Positions 62,964 through 64,000 of a stretch of DNA of 64,000 nt are shown here, piece by piece. The position numbers and the translations under genes were made by a program. The stretch is taken from NCBI RefSeq assembly GCF_001687545.1, contig NZ_CP016545.1, positions 558,001-622,000 of the forward strand, in the 5' to 3' direction. Each line of letters opens with the position of its first letter. Positions within the stretch are counted from its first letter, which is position 1. The notes under the pieces were generated by a model. That model was given only the letters and a program-made list of their open reading frames with translations. It did not search any database and was not told the DNA's origin. Source of the DNA: Paraurantiacibacter namhicola. GTDB taxonomy: Bacteria > Pseudomonadota > Alphaproteobacteria > Sphingomonadales > Sphingomonadaceae.

Positions 62964-63758
62964 ATGACCATCTTGCAGCAACTCATCATCGCCATCGTGC
63001 AGGGAATCACGGAATTCCTGCCGATTTCATCTTCTGGCCACCTGATCCTGATTCCCTACCTGACGGATTTCCCGGACCAGGGCCCGCTGATCGACGTGGC
63101 CGTGCACATCGGCTCGCTGCTCGCCATCGTGCTGTATTTCCGCAAGGACGTGGCAGGCCTCGCGCGCGGCGGCTTCTCGGCCGTGGGCATCGGCAAGGAT
63201 CCGGTGCAGCGCCGCCTGTTCTGGTGGATCGTGATCGGCACCATCCCTGCCGTTGCACTCGGCCTGTTCCTGAAGCTGGGCGGTTACCTGGAAAGCTTCC
63301 GGTTCACGGACTTCGTGGCGGTGAACCTGATCGTCTACGGCATCCTGCTGGGCGTGGCGGACCGCTTCGGCAAGGAAGTGAAGGATTACGAGGACATGAC
63401 GCTGCGCGACGCCATCATCGTGGGCCTAGCGCAGGCGCTCGCGCTGTTTCCCGGCACCAGCCGGTCCGGCGCCACGATGACGGCAGCGCGCGCTCTCGGC
63501 TACAAGCGTGTGGAGGCCGCGCGCTTTTCCTTCCTGCTGGCGATCCCGGCCGTGGCGGGGGCAGGCCTGCTGGCCGCTCTGGATCTCGCCGATGCATCCG
63601 CGCAGATGCAGTGGGATGCGGTGGTGACGGGTGTCTTCACCTTCCTCGCGGCGCTGGCCACGATGATGTTCCTGATGAATTTCCTGAAGCGCGCCTCCAT
63701 GATGGTCTTCGTGATCTACCGCGTCCTGCTGGGGCTGGCGCTTCTCTGGTTCTTCTGA
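62964..63758 (+). CDS. uppP: Undecaprenyl-diphosphate phosphatase
   Basis: Dephosphorylates undecaprenyl pyrophosphate to regenerate the lipid carrier used for peptidoglycan and polysaccharides; acts in the inner membrane and is linked to bacitracin resistance. The 264 residues have eight or so helices and the signature QGITEFLPISSSGHLILIP at about 14-32 (Glu, Ser and His active residues), plus the second-half motif ALFPGTSRSGATMTAARALG. It is the only lipid-carrier enzyme in the window. Confidence 0.96.
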   Translation: MTILQQLIIAIVQGITEFLPISSSGHLILIPYLTDFPDQGPLIDVAVHIGSLLAIVLYFRKDVAGLARGGFSAVGIGKDPVQRRLFWWIVIGTIPAVALGLFLKLGGYLESFRFTDFVAVNLIVYGILLGVADRFGKEVKDYEDMTLRDAIIVGLAQALALFPGTSRSGATMTAARALGYKRVEAARFSFLLAIPAVAGAGLLAALDLADASAQMQWDAVVTGVFTFLAALATMMFLMNFLKRASMMVFVIYRVLLGLALLWFF

Positions 63759-63809
63759 CTGTGCCGAAATAAGGCAGTCTTGCCGAAACCTTGCCTTTAT
63801 CTTGGAACC

Positions 63810-63840
63810 CTTGCCCCGCAGCGTCCGTTGAGGGGGCAAG
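63810..63840 (+). other. Leader hairpin before the GlsB/YeaQ-type gene
   Basis: CTTGCCCC (63810-63817) pairs perfectly with GGGGCAAG (63833-63840) across a 15-base loop, ending 19 bases before the ATG at 63860. No T run follows, so it is more likely part of the leader than a terminator of uppP. Confidence 0.3.
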
Positions 63841-63859
63841 CAGTTTCGAAAGGCCGGCA

Positions 63860-64000
63860 ATGGGCGTTCTATTCCTGATTATCGTGGGTGCCATCCTCGG
63901 GTGGCTCGCATCGATCATCACGCGCGCCGAGAGCCGACAGGCGATTCTGCTGAATGTGGGTGTCGGCATTGCCGGCGCCTTTATTGCCGGGCTGGTACTC
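63860..64000 (+). CDS. GlsB/YeaQ/YmgE family membrane protein, cut by window edge
   Basis: The first 47 codons are visible: MGVLFLIIVGAILGWLASII, then TRAESRQAILLNVGVGIAGAFIAGLVL. This is the two-helix, glycine-rich pattern of transglycosylase-associated/GlsB-YeaQ stress membrane proteins, usually 80-90 residues. AAAGG lies seven bases before the ATG. The family is stress-linked but biochemically undefined. The 3' end is outside the window. Confidence 0.85.
   Translation, partial: MGVLFLIIVGAILGWLASIITRAESRQAILLNVGVGIAGAFIAGLVL

Overview
The window is high-GC, densely packed chromosomal DNA of an alphaproteobacterium. It is most likely a member of Sphingomonadales close to Erythrobacteraceae. 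This rests on gene content and local order (lptE-leuS-DUF3576, glnE next to a PrxQ-type peroxiredoxin, an XrtA-associated glycosyltransferase and O-glycosylation ligase, PHB genes, many ATGA start/stop overlaps) and is an inference. I see no rRNA or tRNA gene, CRISPR array, insertion sequence or integrase.

Layout. 1-11.8 kb: housekeeping and envelope genes (lptE, leuS, a DUF3576 lipoprotein, a secreted protein with a barrel-like C-terminus, phaB, a membrane desaturase behind a large palindrome, a membrane-anchored LuxR-type regulator, murA, galU, a LytM-type M23 peptidase). 11-21.4 kb: a DUF455 ferritin-like protein, a one-cysteine PrxQ, glnE, an M28 lipoprotein peptidase, agmatine deiminase, two tandem TauE/SafE-type permeases and thrS. 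21.6-23.3 kb: a tightly overlapping five-gene operon of small membrane proteins ending in a Cro/C1-type repressor.

23.4-42.6 kb is an exopolysaccharide locus. A rightward arm encodes a small secreted protein, a ligase/polymerase, a Wza-like export lipoprotein, a Wzc-like tyrosine autokinase and a TPR protein. A long leftward arm encodes an acyltransferase, five glycosyltransferases, a Wzy-type polymerase, a beta-helix protein paired with a phage-tail-like protein, fcl, gmd and a nucleotidyltransferase-fold protein. Gmd and Fcl make GDP-L-fucose, so the polymer probably contains L-fucose or a derivative. No flippase or priming transferase is visible. The arm abuts lptA, lptC and an RNase D-like gene, then ung.

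45.2-51.5 kb holds gltBD, with a cluster of three abutting hairpins between ung and gltD. 51.7-64 kb holds a long disordered membrane protein, the XrtA-associated pair (glycosyltransferase and O-glycosylation ligase) without the exosortase, DUF4126, intracellular PHB depolymerase phaZ, an ABC exporter, an M13 metallopeptidase, uppP and a truncated GlsB/YeaQ-type gene.

The items most worth follow-up are the desaturase promoter palindrome, the hairpin cluster next to gltD, the small membrane operon with its repressor, and the tail-spike-like pair inside the polysaccharide locus.
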